Assembly: GCA_007258455.2 (NCBI GenBank)
Contig: VDFB02000003.1
Location: 39,232,248-39,296,247 of the forward strand
Direction of reading: 5' to 3'
DNA: 64,000 nucleotides
Source of the DNA: Sequoia sempervirens
Taxonomy: Eukaryota; Streptophyta; Pinopsida; Cupressales; Cupressaceae
The notes beneath the pieces were generated by a model that did no database searches, was not told the DNA's origin, and saw nothing but the letters and a program-made list of their open reading frames with translations. Shown here one piece after another: positions 23,062 through 36,633 of this stretch. Both the position numbers and the translations under genes were made by a program. The stretch's first letter is position 1. The number at the start of each line of letters is the position of its first letter.

Positions 23062-24200
23062 CTACTTGGTATGAAGAGGAACAATAGTGCTTTTAAAGGG
23101 AGGGTTGAGTTGGATATGAGTGTCTAACTTGATGGGGATTTCATCAACATTATCCAAGTGAGAATTAGTAGAAAATTTTAGGGCCTTAGGAACTACAAAA
23201 TCTTGCACCACCCCTTCATTCCCAATAATAGAGCACTTAAGAATATTTGATTCTGACACCAAAGGGCCTTCAATGAGAAACTATCACTGAGGTGCCCAAA
23301 CAGTTTGTAGAACTGACAGTAGAAGTTGACCTTCTCATAAACATTAAGTTAGATACAAGTACCAAATTTAGATTTGAGAGTGACATGAGTAAGAAGAACT
23401 GTATTAATGACAACATTAACACAGAACCTAGCGAAGACCAATCTCAACCTTTGTTAAGTAACCTTATCAACAGCTAGGATGTGACCAAAGGAATTGGAAA
23501 TAATCTGAAGCACTTTAAAATTCTAGAATTTAAGAGGGATCCCCAATAACCTTAGCCAAATTAGGGCCATAGAGTTGAGTTCCACAAACAAATCAAGACC
23601 AGGCTTCCATTTACAAAGAGACAAGACAATTTCTAAAGCTATTATCTAGGGCCCAAGGACCCCCAGTTAGGGTTTTAACAAGATCTTCCTTATTAGAAAA
23701 ATAAATAGAAATATTCCATTAGCAATTACACTTATGAAAACACTACATTTTAGCTTTCAGGCTAAACAAGCCCATTTGTGGATCTAATCCACATTTGACC
23801 TAAAAGCCTGAAATTTACCAACAAGAGCTAAATCCATACCTCCAGTCACTTCTAATAAAAAATCATTGGGGACTTCAATCACCACTCCATTCATAGAGAA
23901 AGTGACCAAAGGAGAGGAAGACAACTGATTCTTGGGAAGAAATACCAACAAGTTTATCCATGAAAGAAGCAGGATCCTCTATAGCAAAAAAGAGATGATG
24001 TCCCCTTTGAAGGGGGTCCACAACTCCCTCTAAGCATGAGGAAATACCAGATTTGTGTTAAAAAAATTCAAGACTATCCAAAGAAATGTTGGTTTGGGGA
24101 GCCCCATAGGCCCCCAAGGCACCATACCACAAAAAATAAGGACTAACTGAATAGGCACGTGAGAGAACACCAGACACCACATGATCATGTGGAAGTAGTA
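23062..24200 (-). pseudogene. DUF4283 / zinc-knuckle protein pseudogene (LINE ORF1-like)
   Basis: Minus-strand pieces follow the order of the plant DUF4283 domain: LVTFSMNGVVIEVPNDFLLE, ALVGKFQAFRSNVDWIHKWA, KLKCSVFISVIANGIF, KPLTGGPWAL-like residues with frame changes. A knuckle YCQFYKLFGHLSDSF near 23,270-23,345 follows, in which two of the three Cys of the CCHC set have changed. The last piece (23,262-23,062) ends ...VPLHTK and a stop. In plants this architecture is typical of ORF1 of L1-type LINEs. No ORF2 (endonuclease-RT) follows, so the element is truncated. Frameshifts and stops are frequent. Confidence 0.7.
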
Positions 24201-25740
24201 GGACCAAACCATAAATCACAAAACAAAAAACCATACCATAAATTCAAAAAAAAATCTCATTCCCACTCCTGTTATTCCTTCGATGTTGTCCCTTCTATAC
24301 CTCAAGAATTTATTTAAGTAATATTGTTAAATTTTTTATTATAAATTATTTTTAATAGGGGGTATTTCATACTTAATATATGAATTAATTGATGTTTTGG
24401 CATTTCATAATTTTTATAGGGGGTTTTTCACGCCTAGGAAGTGATTCCAAAGATAAATAAAATTGAAAAATATTTGTGTGACTTGAAAATTTTAAATATT
24501 GTTGATTTGACTACATGGGAGAACTAGAAAAAGGAACACTCAAATATATTTCTCATCCTTGAAAAATATCCTATAGATATTAAGGATAATCTCAATAGAT
24601 TTATCCAAGTTAGTGATTGTTCCATTCAAAATCATGCAGTTGGCATTGAAATTCTTCCAAATAAATTGAAGGAATTACAAAAGAGCTAGGTAATCCATGT
24701 GATTGAATGCAATATTGGTCATAGTGTAAAAGGTGAAAAGGTTTGCCATAAAATTAGGACTAAATAATGCAAGAATAAGACCTTTGAAAAGGAGAAAAAT
24801 GAGTTGTACTTTTCCAAGCTACATTAAAAAATTATCAACAAGAAATGGAGGCTACTAAAATCCTTAAGAATATTTAAAAGGTGATGTGTGATGTTTATCC
24901 CTTTTTGGTTTTATAGGGCTTTTTTTTCCTTGTTCTAACCTTTGTAAGGGTGGGCTAGTGCGAATGATTGTCTATGTTTTGGTTGGGCTTTGGTTGTTTC
25001 TTTACTTGTTGTAACATGGTTTTAGGGCCCCTTCAAAACCTATTTTACCATTTTTTATAAAAAATGACATTTCAAAGGATTAATAAGTAGAGTTTGAATA
25101 GTTTTGGTTAGGTGGCATCTAATAAAACTAAGTCTTGCATACTCAAATATAATGGATGATGTGAATTGTATTATTTTCTTTATGTTCAACACCTGACTTT
25201 GTGTGTAAGAACACTTTCATTGATCTAAGAATTTTCTAATCATGGACTCCACATTTTTAAAATGAAAATTGTAGTGGTAGTAAATTATTTAATTTAATCA
25301 TTTTCAATGAATGTAATGATATAAATATTATTATAGTTTTATATATTCCTTTCATCTTTTGCTTCTATATATGTGGATCTATATTTCTACACTTTGGAAA
25401 TCCCTCCATTTTTTTCTATTTGTTAACATAATTAACAACATTTATGGTTAAATTGGATCTATAGTTGTTTCAAAATGGCTTAGTTAATCTAACAAAAAGT
25501 CTTAGAAGAATTGATAAAATTCAATGATCTTTAAAAAATTAATCTTCTAAAGAGAATTTGAAATTGATTTATCCTTTGAGGGGTCTATTGAGGAATAGCC
25601 CCTCAGCTTGGAAGATCACAAAGGAGGGATTAGCCTTCTCTAATATTATGGTCCTACTTTTATTCTATTTTATTGTGAATTCTTATGTTTTTCCATTGAA
25701 ATAAGAAATGCATAAGAGTTTATATAATTTAAATCAAGTT
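24201..25740. other. no gene; possible LINE tail
   Basis: AT-rich. Near 24,900-25,070 a segment with GGGCTTTGG, TGTAACATGGTTTTAGGG and CCCCTTCAAAACC resembles the 3' end of plant LINEs, but no poly(A), target duplication or ORF2 supports it. Confidence 0.3.
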
Positions 25741-25749
25741 TCATAAAAT

Positions 25750-26240
25750 AGAGTAAAGGTAAAAATTAAGAAAAAAACCTCAATAAAATTTACCATCATT
25801 GAATATAAATTTTACCTTCCCATGATCTACAATGTTATGAGAAGTGTTTTCACCTAAAAATACCCTACCTCCATTATATTATTCATATGCTAAGTACCAC
25901 TCCATATGAGGATACATGTGAAATGAAGTTCCTAAAGCAATCAACCATGATTCATCACTAGAATGAATGTTAGGAGAAGTTATAAAAACACAACCATTAA
26001 CAACATCTTCTACAAAGAACTTATCTACAAAGGAATCTTCAATTTTATGCCTTTTTCTTGAATTTAAACTCATTTATACAAACAATTATAATTTAACAAT
26101 TTTCTTTAGACTTTCTATGGGAATTAGACCTACCTTTTGACTTGAATTTATTTTATCCATTTATTTCATTTTATCCCCTCTTTCTTTACAATGGCCTCTT
26201 ACATACAGGACATGTTTAGAGGATTCATCCATGTTTTTTT
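25750..26240 (-). pseudogene. Ty1/Copia gag-protease fragment
   Basis: On the minus strand a decayed gag tail (HVLYVRGHCKERG) is followed, after a damaged spacer, by an open stretch reading SFVDKFFVEDVVNGCVFI and SSDESWLIALGTSFHMYPHM. This matches the Copia protease start, which in active copies reads W-L/I-D-S-G-A-S-x-H-M; here the catalytic Asp is Ala. The next piece, YNGGRVFLGENTSHNIVDHG, continues the protease. It stops near 25,750. It is independent of, and opposite in strand to, the Copia copy split by element A. Confidence 0.78.
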
Positions 26241-27460
26241 CTCCTTAAACATTCACTTAGTAGAGGCGACACAAATTCTTTAAGTTAAGAACTATGTACT
26301 AGTAGTAGCCATAATGAGATTATCTTATGAACTGAGTATTGAAAAAAGAAAAAAAGTGATACATTTATCCTCTTCTTCCATTTTTATATATGTGAAAACT
26401 AATTGACTCACTACTACATCAAATGTATTTATATGTTTAGTTATGAAGCCTCCATAAAATATCTGTAAGGAATACAACTTTATTTTTTAGAAATGGTATA
26501 TTTACAAGACTTTTAGTTTGATAAAATGTAACAATTTTTTCACATAAAATCAACTAGTAGTAAAGGAAAAGTGTCTCAACATTGCATCTTAATTTTGAGA
26601 ACACCAAAATGCAAATTATGGGTTATAGAGGTCATTTTTTACTCTAAAAAATATCGATATATGTTTTAACTAGCTAAATAAGGTTATAATGATATGGAGT
26701 TATTCAAGACCTTCAATTTAATAAAGGATCTCAATCAACTTCTCAAATCAAAATGTATGGCCTCGAAAAGTCAATACCCACACTAGAATTGTAAGAGAAT
26801 TTATGACACATAAGAGAAATGTAAGAGGGAGTTATACATGTTGACCAGGAACATTCACCAACCTATGGAATTTCATTATGACTAACATAAAAAAAATCTT
26901 TAAGGTTTTAAATAATAAAAAACTAGAGCACTCAAGTTGGAAGGATAACTATGGCATGCTATGAAAAAATCTTATGATAAGTGTAAGGAATGCACTATAT
27001 TTATCATGAGGCCTCTTTGTGGGATTTGGGTGAAACCTTTGGGATGTATTAACTAATGGTTTTATGGTTCTTTTTTAATCATTTCATGTTTTGGTTTCTC
27101 TATTTATTGGGTGTTTGGGATGGATTTTGTATAGTGTTTTTGTAGGTCTTTTCTTTGCATAGTAATTTTTTAAGGTCTTTATGCTACTAATATTACTCTA
27201 GATATGAGTTTTGGTGTTGTATTTTGTGAACCTGTTCCTTGCCTATATTATATTATAACCAATAATATTGCTAATTAATACATAGATTTGAAATTTAGAG
27301 GCTAGGTTTTTTTCCCAAAGGGGTTTTTTGAGGATGCATCATTATGTTGTGATGAATGATTTTATTGTGTTTTTTCTTTCACAAACTATCTTAGATCACA
27401 TTCTTTGAACTCATACCTCTTATATTAGCATAGGAACCATTTTTGTACATTTTCTTCCTT
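26241..27460. other. no gene; probably decayed transposon DNA and a Copia LTR
   Basis: No coding sequence was recognised. Its right part precedes the Copia primer-binding site at 27,463, so some of it should be that element's 5' LTR, but no second LTR was found to mark its limits. Confidence 0.35.
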
Positions 27461-27462
27461 TC

Positions 27463-27780
27463 ATTTTGTATTAGAACCTAATCAACTTAGGCCTTAAGTG
27501 TTATGAACAAGGTTTTTTGTATTAATATTTACTATTGTGGGGGTGTTCATAGAGAATATCTTTGTTTTAGGGAAGATGACAAGCACATCTATAGTAGAGA
27601 TGGAAAATTTTAGTGGCATTAACTTTGAGTTATGGAATCTCAAGATGGAGGATTTACTCATAGATCAAGATCTATGGGTTTTAGTTTCCAAATATAAACT
27701 AGTTGCAATGTCACCAAATGATTGGGTAGTGTTAGATAGAAAAGTGAGAAGCCTTATTATGATTTTCTTGGTAGATTTTT
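27463..27780 (+). pseudogene. Ty1/Copia element F, gag N-terminus (left part)
   Basis: A degenerate initiator-Met primer-binding site (TTGTATTAGAACC, near 27,464) is followed by an ATG at about 27,573. The protein reads MTSTSIVEMENFSGINFELW then KMEDLLIDQDLW and DRKVRSLIMIFLVDF, the N-terminus of the Copia gag (UBN2-type) domain. The frame is cut at 27,780 by insertion of element A and resumes at 48,318. There is no stop in this left part. Confidence 0.82.
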
Positions 27781-28828
27781 TGATGCAGATTGAATTTCAA
27801 GAGTCTTATCAAATTGGTGAAATTTGTAGCAAACACTAATTTAAGTTGACAATTTCATTTGTTAATTAAAATAAATTCAAATTTACACAAGAATAATGAA
27901 GGCAAATTCAATTCAATCCACTAAATTATCATAGACATAGGACTTCTATTTATATTCAATTTTAAATGATACCAAAATTTGGGTGCAACTTCAATTATTT
28001 TGAGTGACTCCTCAATCCCCATTCACAAGAAAAAAAAAATTACAATCTTTCGATTCAATTTGAATTCACTATATAAACTCCTATGTATATTTCTCTTTCT
28101 TCTACAATTTATTTACTATAATTTACTTTGTTACAACTCCAATGTGCTTCTCTACTCACTTCTCCCCACTTCTTTCCTTCTTGTTAGATTACACCAATTT
28201 CCTCTCTTTTCCAAAGCTCCTCCTCTCAAGACTCTTCTCAATCCTAATCAAAATTCACTCTACACCATCACTATGGTGTGTGGCCAGTATTATGTTAACT
28301 CTACATATTTTCTCTTGTCTTTTCCTTCTTCCCATGTGCAAGACCCCATCATCCTTTCTTTCTTTGCATGCACTATCTCTTATCTCCCCATGTTGTGCCC
28401 ATTCTTTTCATTTGCCTTCCTTTTCTCTCCTTTCCATAGGCTACATGTGGATTTTCTTTGTCTTCTTTTTAATTTTCCATATGGTGTGACTCTCCAATAT
28501 CCTCGTGCCTTCTCATATCTCCAACACCTCCTTTCTTCTCCCTGTGTAACTCCTCAATCTCCAATTTCCATTTAGATATTTGATAAAAAAAAAAATTAAA
28601 AAAACTTTGTTTAAATATTTGATTTTTATTTATATTCAACTCAAGTGCAAGCCATAAGCTGAAATGAAGCATGAATTCTCTATCTCTACCTGGAATTAAA
28701 ATAGAGAGTAAACCTCGATCAATTTTTATTCCAATTCAAATACCATAGTCGATGTATGAAAAAACATATTTCAATAAATATTGATCCTTCATAATGTATA
28801 TTAGAAAAAGGCATTCTGTCAAATGAAA
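27781..28828 (-). repeat. element A 3' LTR, first part
   Basis: It aligns with 47,105-48,150 of the right LTR. Both contain the word CTATATAAACTCCTATGTAT (near 28,068 and 47,392), a TATA-like sequence readable on both strands, followed by a pyrimidine-rich tract. The LTR is broken at 28,828, where the LARD-like element was inserted. Confidence 0.85.
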
Positions 28829-29139
28829 TGTAAAGGGTCAGGGTTTCACACTTAGTAATTAATCCTCAATTTCTAAAATTATTTAATAGAACCAAATAAT
28901 TATGTAATGATAGGAATAAAGAGGAATAATTAAATAATTTTTCAATCACTTAATCAAATCAAATAACATACATATCAATGAATCAAAGTATATCATTAGA
29001 ATCTTAGACAAGCCCTTTATCGGTATAAATGAGAATTATCCTTACTCAAAGTAAATAGCTTACAAGTACAACATAACTGATCAACCCAAGGATGTTTACA
29101 CAATAAATTCTTGCTCATCCATGTGTCAACCACCTAGAC

Positions 29140-29260
29140 CTGCAAGAAAATGTTAGTGTATAGGGGTTTGCCTTGGTCAAACCCCGTTTTGGTATTCAAA
29201 CCTTGAAATGAAATAAGATAAATGAATTAAGAATGATCACATTATGAAGTTCCTACTCAC
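29140..29260 (-). other. putative spliceosomal intron inside LARD 3' LTR
   Basis: Donor TTTTG|GTGAGTAGGA, conserved block GGGGTTTG-ACCAAGG-CAAACCCC, branch ACACTAACATTTTC and acceptor TTGCAG|GTCTAGG. About 121 bp. A TATA-like AATATAAAGACC lies about 225 bp upstream (near 29,480-29,490). Confidence 0.75.
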
Positions 29261-29561
29261 CAAAACTCTAGCAATAAGCTCTTTCTTGATTGTGATAGAT
29301 CTTTGACTTCAATGCTTATAATACTATAAAGAGTTAAGAAGGCATGGCTACGTATGACCAAACATATATAAATTCACGCACGTACTTATTCTTATTGTAA
29401 GTATATATTCTTATGAAAATATATATCTAAAGAAAATTATCTGAAAGAGTATTTCTATATCTTCTTTCATACATGAAAGGTCTTTATATTAGTAATGATA
29501 TATCATTTGAAACTGTTAGATCCTAATTGTCAATGCAATATCGACCTGACAACTATACAAG

Positions 29562-29915
29562 TTATGATATTGCTATCAGGATTCAACCGTGTAGTTTCGA
29601 GTCAAACTCATTGACCCATGTTTCATGAGTAGTGGTTCAACAAGAACCCATCTCTCATGATATCGAATGGTCCACTTAGCACTCATTGCATCTAGGTGAT
29701 GCTCACAGAGGTGAAGCACTGGTCCGTCCCGGGAGGTCACCCATCCCAGTACTGCTCCAGCTCAAGCGCGCTTAACCAGGGAGTTTTCTCCAAGGTTAAG
29801 CCCGCTTGAGTTGTTACCCCATTTGCAAAACCTTCAGCAAGTGTTGTGCCTTATGAACCATTCATAATAGAGCCCCTTTAGCTCATCAATTGATAAAAAA
29901 ATACCTCCTACTTAT
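29562..29915 (-). mobile_element. 5S rRNA-derived non-autonomous insertion
   Basis: A 354-bp insertion in the left LARD LTR is flanked by the 12-bp direct repeat CAACTATACAAG (29,550-29,561 and 29,916-29,927). The right LARD LTR has the unoccupied site near 36,925, proving a later insertion. On the minus strand the middle (about 29,722-29,785) matches 5S rRNA: GTTAAGCGCGCTTGAG (box A region), AGTACTGGGATGGGTGACC and TCCCGGGA (intermediate element and box C region). The 5' and 3' parts of 5S rRNA are missing, so it is not a functional rRNA gene. Alternatives are a 5S-promoted SINE or an LTR piece of a Cassandra-type TRIM. No Cassandra-like PBS or TG...CA edges were found. Confidence 0.8.
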
Positions 29916-30550
29916 CAACTATACAAGTATTAACTTTATCATAAAAAAAAAATTACTAAAAGACATGTCACAACTAATCTTGATTATCAAATTGATATCT
30001 AAAATACACTATAAAATGCAACATATTATTGTACCTTTATTTCCAATAATAAATTCTATATAGCAATTTCCAAACAATAACTTATTAAAGATGGATCATA
30101 TGGATATCAACTACTAATAATAAATCTATACAAATCAATAACAGCTAGATAATTGTAAGTAACTCAAAACAACTATCAATTTTAAATAATTAATGTGCAA
30201 GGATTAATTTATCATCTTTCCTCAATTAAAGACTTTAAAATTATAATAAACGTTCGAAGCCATCATGCACTTCTTTTGGAAACTAGTTGAAATGGTTTTT
30301 CAAACATGACATAAACCCCTTTCAAACTCATAATAGTTTTCAATCCCTTCACGTAAAGAATACCCATTTAAATGTACACTTCTCATAATTTGAAATTGTA
30401 ACTGAAAACTAGAATATCCCTTAATATGATAGTAACAATAATAATTAATATTCTCTTCTATATATATAAATTTTAAGAAATATCAAAGATACAAATATAT
30501 TAAGGTTCAAGTAACTTTACACCCAATGCAAAACTAATGATACTAACACT

Positions 30551-30631
30551 GATATTGCAAGAGAAATTGTTCTAAGAGATGTAAACTATATCCATCATTA
30601 AAACAGGGACATTGTTCTTGTGGAGATTATA
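30551..30631 (+). pseudogene. captured DYW-domain C-terminus in LARD 3' LTR
   Basis: The plus strand reads AREIVLRDVNYIHH, then after small deletions QGHCSCGDYR. This is the end of a PPR DYW domain (family: REI-x-RDxNRFHHF ... C-S-C-G-D-Y-W). It is antisense to the element and present in both LTRs, so it was captured before this copy inserted. Confidence 0.75.
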
Positions 30632-32757
30632 GAAGGTGTTGAATGAAACAATATGAGGAATAGATTTCCACTTTAATGTTTGCGCGCTAAAAAACATGCA
30701 TGCAAGCTGCGTAGCATAGCAAGGCATGTGAAGTTTTTGACAGAATGCCTCATTGAATTGCGGGTCTCTTGAAATTCCATGATTGCAGGCCACATTTTAA
30801 ATGGGTTTTTTGTGGTGACCATAGGAGTTTTCAAGTGACACAAAAGTTAAGATATACCACACCCCCCTTGTTCCTACACTTAACGTGCTCTCAATTTTAA
30901 ACAAGGTAAATCAAATGGAATCAATGCATTGACTGAGAAAGAACTATTCAATATTCAACATGCAGAGAGTTAACGAATTTGCGGAAGAACTTAAGCATGG
31001 ATTTGTAGCATCTCAATGGAGCAGCTCATATTTGTTAAAGTGGTTGGCTACATACACATACAGGAGTAATTTGTCAAATTTCTTGCGGATAAGTTTGTAG
31101 GTTCTTTCAAGCTAAAACAAGTGACAGTATCAAAGCCTAATTTCAATGGTTTGTCTGCCTTCTTCCTACCGCGCTAGAAAATAGGAGCTTTGAAATAGGG
31201 TGTGGATGTCCATAAAATCAGAAAGGGTACACAAACCTCTGCTACCCTAGTAGACATGCATTGCAAATTTTGGAAGTAAAGATAAAGCATGTGAACTATT
31301 TCCAGAAATTCCTCAGGGTAATAATGTGGTCTCATGGAAAGCCTTGATATACCCGATATGTGATATAAAGATTAGCTTAAAAGGCTTAAGAAAATATCTG
31401 CACAAGATATGGGTCTCCTAAACCATAAGAAGGTTTAAGCAATAATGAAATTCCCACTCTAAACCTAGTGAACAGAATAAAAGATCAAAGGGATGTGAGG
31501 ATTAGATACACCATTGATTTCCCAGAATGACTTAGGGAGATATGTTGGATGTCCAACAAACATGAAAGATAGGGGTTTCTAATTTAGATAAAACATTCAA
31601 AATGATATTGCACATGTATTTAGGCTATGCAAAAACAAGAGACTTTGAACTTCCATGCAAATTCACTGAGTTATGAAGTTAGCCTGCTAAGCATGTATGT
31701 TGTCTACGGAACAATAGAGTAACTAACTTAAGATAATATAGAGAGTGTCTAGAATAAGAAGATACCTATTTTCCTTTCCTGCGCCAGATTGAGAACTCAT
31801 TCTATTCGACCACCCATAGTGATGTTTCTTCCATTCTTATTAGTGGCATCGACTTAGATTAGATCCATGCAAATCGTTCCCCACCTGTGTGTCAATGAAG
31901 AAAATTCACAATGCCGAGAAATTCAAAAGGGATTTGGATTGAATGGATGGGTGAAGTAAAGGGAATTGAGCTCCATTTTGGGTGATTCCTTTCCATGCTT
32001 AGTTTTTTTTTCTTACACCACACCATTAGAACCACCCCCATTCTTTTCCTTGGACAGGATAGATGAAAATGCACTTCGGTTGTGAGGAACGACGAAGATC
32101 TTGTGCTGGAGAAAACGATGTTGCCAATAAAGAAATCTAGATAATCTGTGCACAACCCTTGATCCCCCCACTATTTCCATTCTCATCCATCCCCTTTCCA
32201 AAATAAAGAAAAACGTTATTCTTTATGACAATTGAGTGGTGGTTAAGGAAGTGAAACGAACTTGTATTTTTATTTATTTTTATTTTTAAATTACCTGCTC
32301 ACACCTAGCATCGTTTTAAATGAATTTCTCCTTAACGAATTCGATGGAAAAAACAAGAAACAACTTCTTAATTATTCATCTTGACCCTTCAGGTCACACC
32401 ACTGAACATGTGTTTTATTTATTTTTTTGGCGAAAGACTCATTAAAGCCACAATATCTTCAAGTTTTAGAAACACCTGTTGCTATGAACTATTTTCTTGG
32501 AGAGGCCCTACTATTCATTTTTACAGAATAAATTAAAACTCCCAATACTCCTTTGTGGGAATTTTCATGTTGAGTCTAACGGCTTCAAAGCCCAAATATT
32601 AAAAATCTCCTCTTATTTGATATTTATACAATCTTTAAATCAGACGGAATCTTAAAGACACCACTTCCTCCACAATAATGAATCTTTAGCTATTCAGATT
32701 ATCAAAATGAATATTTCAAATTGAAATTAATTATGTATAAATAAGAGGGTTGTTACA

Positions 32758-32770
32758 TCCTCCCCCCCTT
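32758..32770 (-). promoter_or_regulatory. LARD polypurine tract
   Basis: The minus strand reads AAGGGGGGGAGGA directly before the LTR start TGTAAC. Confidence 0.85.
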
Positions 32771-35700
32771 AAAGAATCATCGTCTTGATGATTAACTTAA
32801 CTAAAGATAAAATTTCATACCTCTTTAATTCTATTTACCTCAATGTCGTAAGCAGCCCACCTGACAATTGTGTTGCTGCTCCACACTTGTTTGTTCATGA
32901 CTACAAAAAAAATTGTGGCTAGCATTCATACACTTGCACACCTCGTTAGCACATCAAGGCTTCATCAAATTCACTCTATTTACCTTAACTAGTAAAAATC
33001 ATGGAACTAATTCATTTGTTTCATACAATCTTTTGTATCTTATGCAAATCTTTTCATATTCCAAGATATTTACCACTAGAAAGAAAAAATTTATGATCAT
33101 TTTGTCAACATGCCTACTCACATGAGATGTTAGAATAATTTCTTTTATGATGATAAGCACGCATCTCATACTACCTGTTATCATCATTAGCAAAAGAAAA
33201 AGTCTCAACAGTTTGGAAATGCCAAACGAATTATAACAAGATCTTCATCTTTTATAGCAACATAAAATAGAAGAGCAACAAGTTACAAAAGATCATCAAC
33301 ATAATTAGAAACATCAAGGATAAGAAGATCACTTACTAATACAAAAGGTTCAAGTTGGTTACCATAGCAACCCATAATACTAGATGTCAAGAGGATCATC
33401 AAGAGCTCTCTACTAATTCAACCAGTTACTAAATTTCTCAACAAAAAGTAAATCTCAATCTCCAACAAAGATATCCATGAATGAAAATTATGTATAATCC
33501 TTTACTGTTTTACCAAAGTAACAAGAGTGCATCTAAGAGAGGTGCATTACATCAACTAACTAATGATCCATGTAAAGATACATATCCAATTTTAGAATTA
33601 CATTAAGAAAATAAAACATTTATTCCATCTTCAGTTGCCATAACCCAATGGTCTTCCGCAAGCTAAAGGTCAAAGCATGGTTAAGGTGCTTTTCCCACCC
33701 AACCATGAAACATAACACTTGCTCGGGGTTCTTCCTAACTCGAAGAAAACTCGACCCTGCATGAGGCGCCTAGAAACCAATAATAATAGGGTAGGGGGGA
33801 AACTCTCGATGCATGCTTGATGCCTTATATGCACTCTTATACTAGAATGAACATATTTCTTGCATACAGGATGTGGCAGAGAAACATATATATAAATAGA
33901 TTCTAGGCATTCATTATATATCTATGTCAATGGTACAACTCACTTTGGCCAAAGCATAAAAAGAATAAGAAATTTGGTTGATCTTGGAAAAGAAGATCAC
34001 CTTCTTTGTTGATCCACATTCGGCATCCTATCCCGAAAGGTAAACTTGAATTTGTCACATACAACACATCAACAAGTAGAATCAAATTGCATAAAATAGT
34101 GCATAACATACTCAAATGCACATAGAATGAATAATGAACAATCAAGAATACTTTAACCCTGGGTGCCTAACTCGCATAGGGTATGAATACAAAATTTACT
34201 AGTAGTGCCTCACTTGCAAAATTATGAAACATGTCTTACATAAAATGTGCATTACTCATTCAATTTTTTACACAATGAATATGGTAAGTGCATTTCTCAC
34301 ACAAGTGCATTGCTTGCACTAAAGGTAAAATATGCATAAATTACAGTAGTGTAGTTATAGTGATCATTACTCGATTCCATAAACATAATGAGTATCAAAA
34401 GTATATCCCACACTCAATTTATGAATACTATCATTTCTCAAGTACCTCATCCATACAAAGGGATCAATAACTTACTCCAGTGCATCTCTCGCACGAGAAC
34501 AACAATGATATGAACTATGCATCATTCATATTAGTATAGTGAACAATTCTCATTTCAGCATAGATATAAGTATAGTTAAGGAAACAATTTTCTATGATGT
34601 GCATACAATCATTCATACAGATGACTCATTCACACGAAGCATGAGAAGTGCATTGTTGCACTAATATCATTCTCATATAGTACATACTTTCACTAATAAC
34701 ATCCAAGCATACATGATTCAATCACATCGATCACTTCTTATCTTATCTGATAGACAAATCAAGTTATTTATCAACTCAATTTCTATCACGATTTACCAAT
34801 GAAAATTCAAGACATCCAAACTTTGCATTTTCAAAAGATCATGTGGTTTCTATAGATCCAAATCTTGTAGGAATAAAGAATCAAGGAATTTCATGCTTCA
34901 TAATACTACAACATTCACCCAAGAACTAGGGAATTCTCCATAAATTCTACTCCCTCATACAATCTGTCAGGGGTCCATCATAGACATGATAGAGAATGTA
35001 ACATGAAACTTGACCAATAGTTAAAAACACTCAAGCATAGCCACTGTTAAGATATTAAATCAAAACCAAGGAAAGAAAAAGTTGATTCAACAATAAGGCA
35101 TAAAATGAGTGCAATTTCAACAATAATTCACACATGACCATGAAGGTCACAAGATCAATAAGTATCAAAAATTTGATGGTTATACATATTCATAAACACC
35201 CTTAAAAAATTCAATGTTGATCTTACATCAGTAATAATTAAATCAAATTCAATCAAATAAAATATCAAATTTCACAAGTTACATAATACATGAACTATGT
35301 GACTAACTCTAGTCACAAGAGAGTGATTACAATAGTAAGCTATACCTAGTTTCCAAAATCCAAGGTAAGTAAGAGATTTCATTCAATCATGGAAAGTAAC
35401 GAGTCATCTAAGACCCAGTCACACAAAGCATGCCATCTATACTCCTTAATCATCACTGAAGGTTCCAAGCAACAAAATTTGAATCTCAATAAGGGAGATC
35501 ACAATCACAATGCATTGACACACATGGTCATACATTAACGAGCATCCTCCAAAGATCATATGGCTTCTTACTCACATCCAAATTAGGAAAAGAAAAAGCA
35601 TTGCTAGAATATAATTTATTTCACAGTCTAATTATGTTATCGTTAGAGACATCCTTGCCCTTAAAGCATTCATCTTGAATTCTCTTCTCCCTTAAATGAT

Positions 35701-36186
35701 CATCTAAAGTTTTAAACCGTTACTAGATGAAGGTAATTGTTCTCTACTTCTTGTCATAACATTTTTATTTTTCCTCAAGCAATTTTGTAACTTACCCCCT
35801 TGTGTAGTAAATTCATTCACCCTTTATGTCCTCAGAGAGATCTCTCTTTACAATATTTCTTTATTCCTGCATCAACATTTCACGGGTTGTCACCATGTAC
35901 TATCCATCTTGGCTCACTTCAAATAATATTATATATTACCCATCTTGGCTTAGTCCAAATGGTCACCATCACTCTTACAAGAAATTCACATGAAAATGAG
36001 ACTAAGGAGGAGGGGACCTCACACCTCCAGAGTTTAAGAATGATTGAAATACGTCTAAACTTCTAATCGATTCCAGTCAACCATCACAGAATCACCAGTT
36101 CCTCAAAAGAACCTTGTTACAATAGGTTAATATACTATAATGCAACCTAAGCATAGAAGACTCAAGGCCCAAGTGTTGAACTTGAG
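32771..36186 (-). other. LARD non-coding interior
   Basis: No gag, protease, RT or integrase motif was found in any frame. Between about 34,140 and 34,700 a theme GTGCATT-x-CTYGCAC recurs (for example AAGTGCATTTCTCACACAAG and CAGTGCATCTCTCGCACGAG), suggesting local duplication. Short ORFs carry no family features. Confidence 0.7.
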
Positions 36187-36199
36187 TGCTCTGATACCA
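36187..36199 (-). promoter_or_regulatory. LARD primer-binding site (tRNA-iMet)
   Basis: The minus strand reads TGGTATCAGAGCA, two bases from the LTR end; 12 of 13 bases match the initiator-Met tRNA complement. Confidence 0.88.
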
Positions 36200-36512
36200 A
36201 ATGTAAAGGGTCAGAGTTTCACACTTACTAATTAATCCTCAATTTCTAAAATAATTTAATAGAACCAAATAATTATGTAATGGTAGGAATAAAGAGGAAT
36301 AATTAAATAATTTTTCAATCACTTAATCAAATCGAATAACATACATATCAATGAATCAAAGTATATCATTAGAATCTTAGACAAGCCCTTTATCAGTATA
36401 AATGAGAATTATCCTTACTCAAAGTAAATAACTTATAGGTACAACATAACTGATCAACCCAAGGATGTTTACACAAGAAAGGCTTGCTCATCCATGTGTC
36501 AACCACCTAGAC

Positions 36513-36633
36513 CTGCAAGAAAATGTTAGTGTATAGGGGTTTGCCTTGGTCAAACCCCATTTTGGTATTCAAACCTTGAAATGAAATAAGATAAATGAAT
36601 TAAGAATGATCACATTATGAAGTTGCTACTCAC
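36513..36633 (-). other. putative spliceosomal intron inside LARD 5' LTR
   Basis: Same length (121 bp) and signals as 29,140-29,260: GTGAGTAG donor, conserved block, ACACTAACATT branch and TTGCAG acceptor. Confidence 0.75.

Larger units (their letters stand above)
28829..32757 (-). repeat. LARD 3' LTR
   Basis: It starts TGTAAAGGGTCAGGGTTTCA and ends AGAGGGTTGTTACA. It contains an intron (29,140-29,260), a 5S-derived insertion (29,562-29,915) and a DYW-domain fragment (30,551-30,631). It differs from the right LTR by sparse substitutions. Confidence 0.92.

Noticed and set aside
27979..28575. A 198-residue hydrophobic plus-strand ORF (and 47,442-47,917).
   Set aside because: It lies wholly in the element A LTRs, on a pyrimidine-rich tract, and is not conserved in frame between the two LTR copies.
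29722..29785. A genuine 5S rRNA gene.
   Set aside because: Only the internal-promoter part matches 5S rRNA; both ends of the gene are missing and the block recurs inside a dispersed 350-bp repeat.
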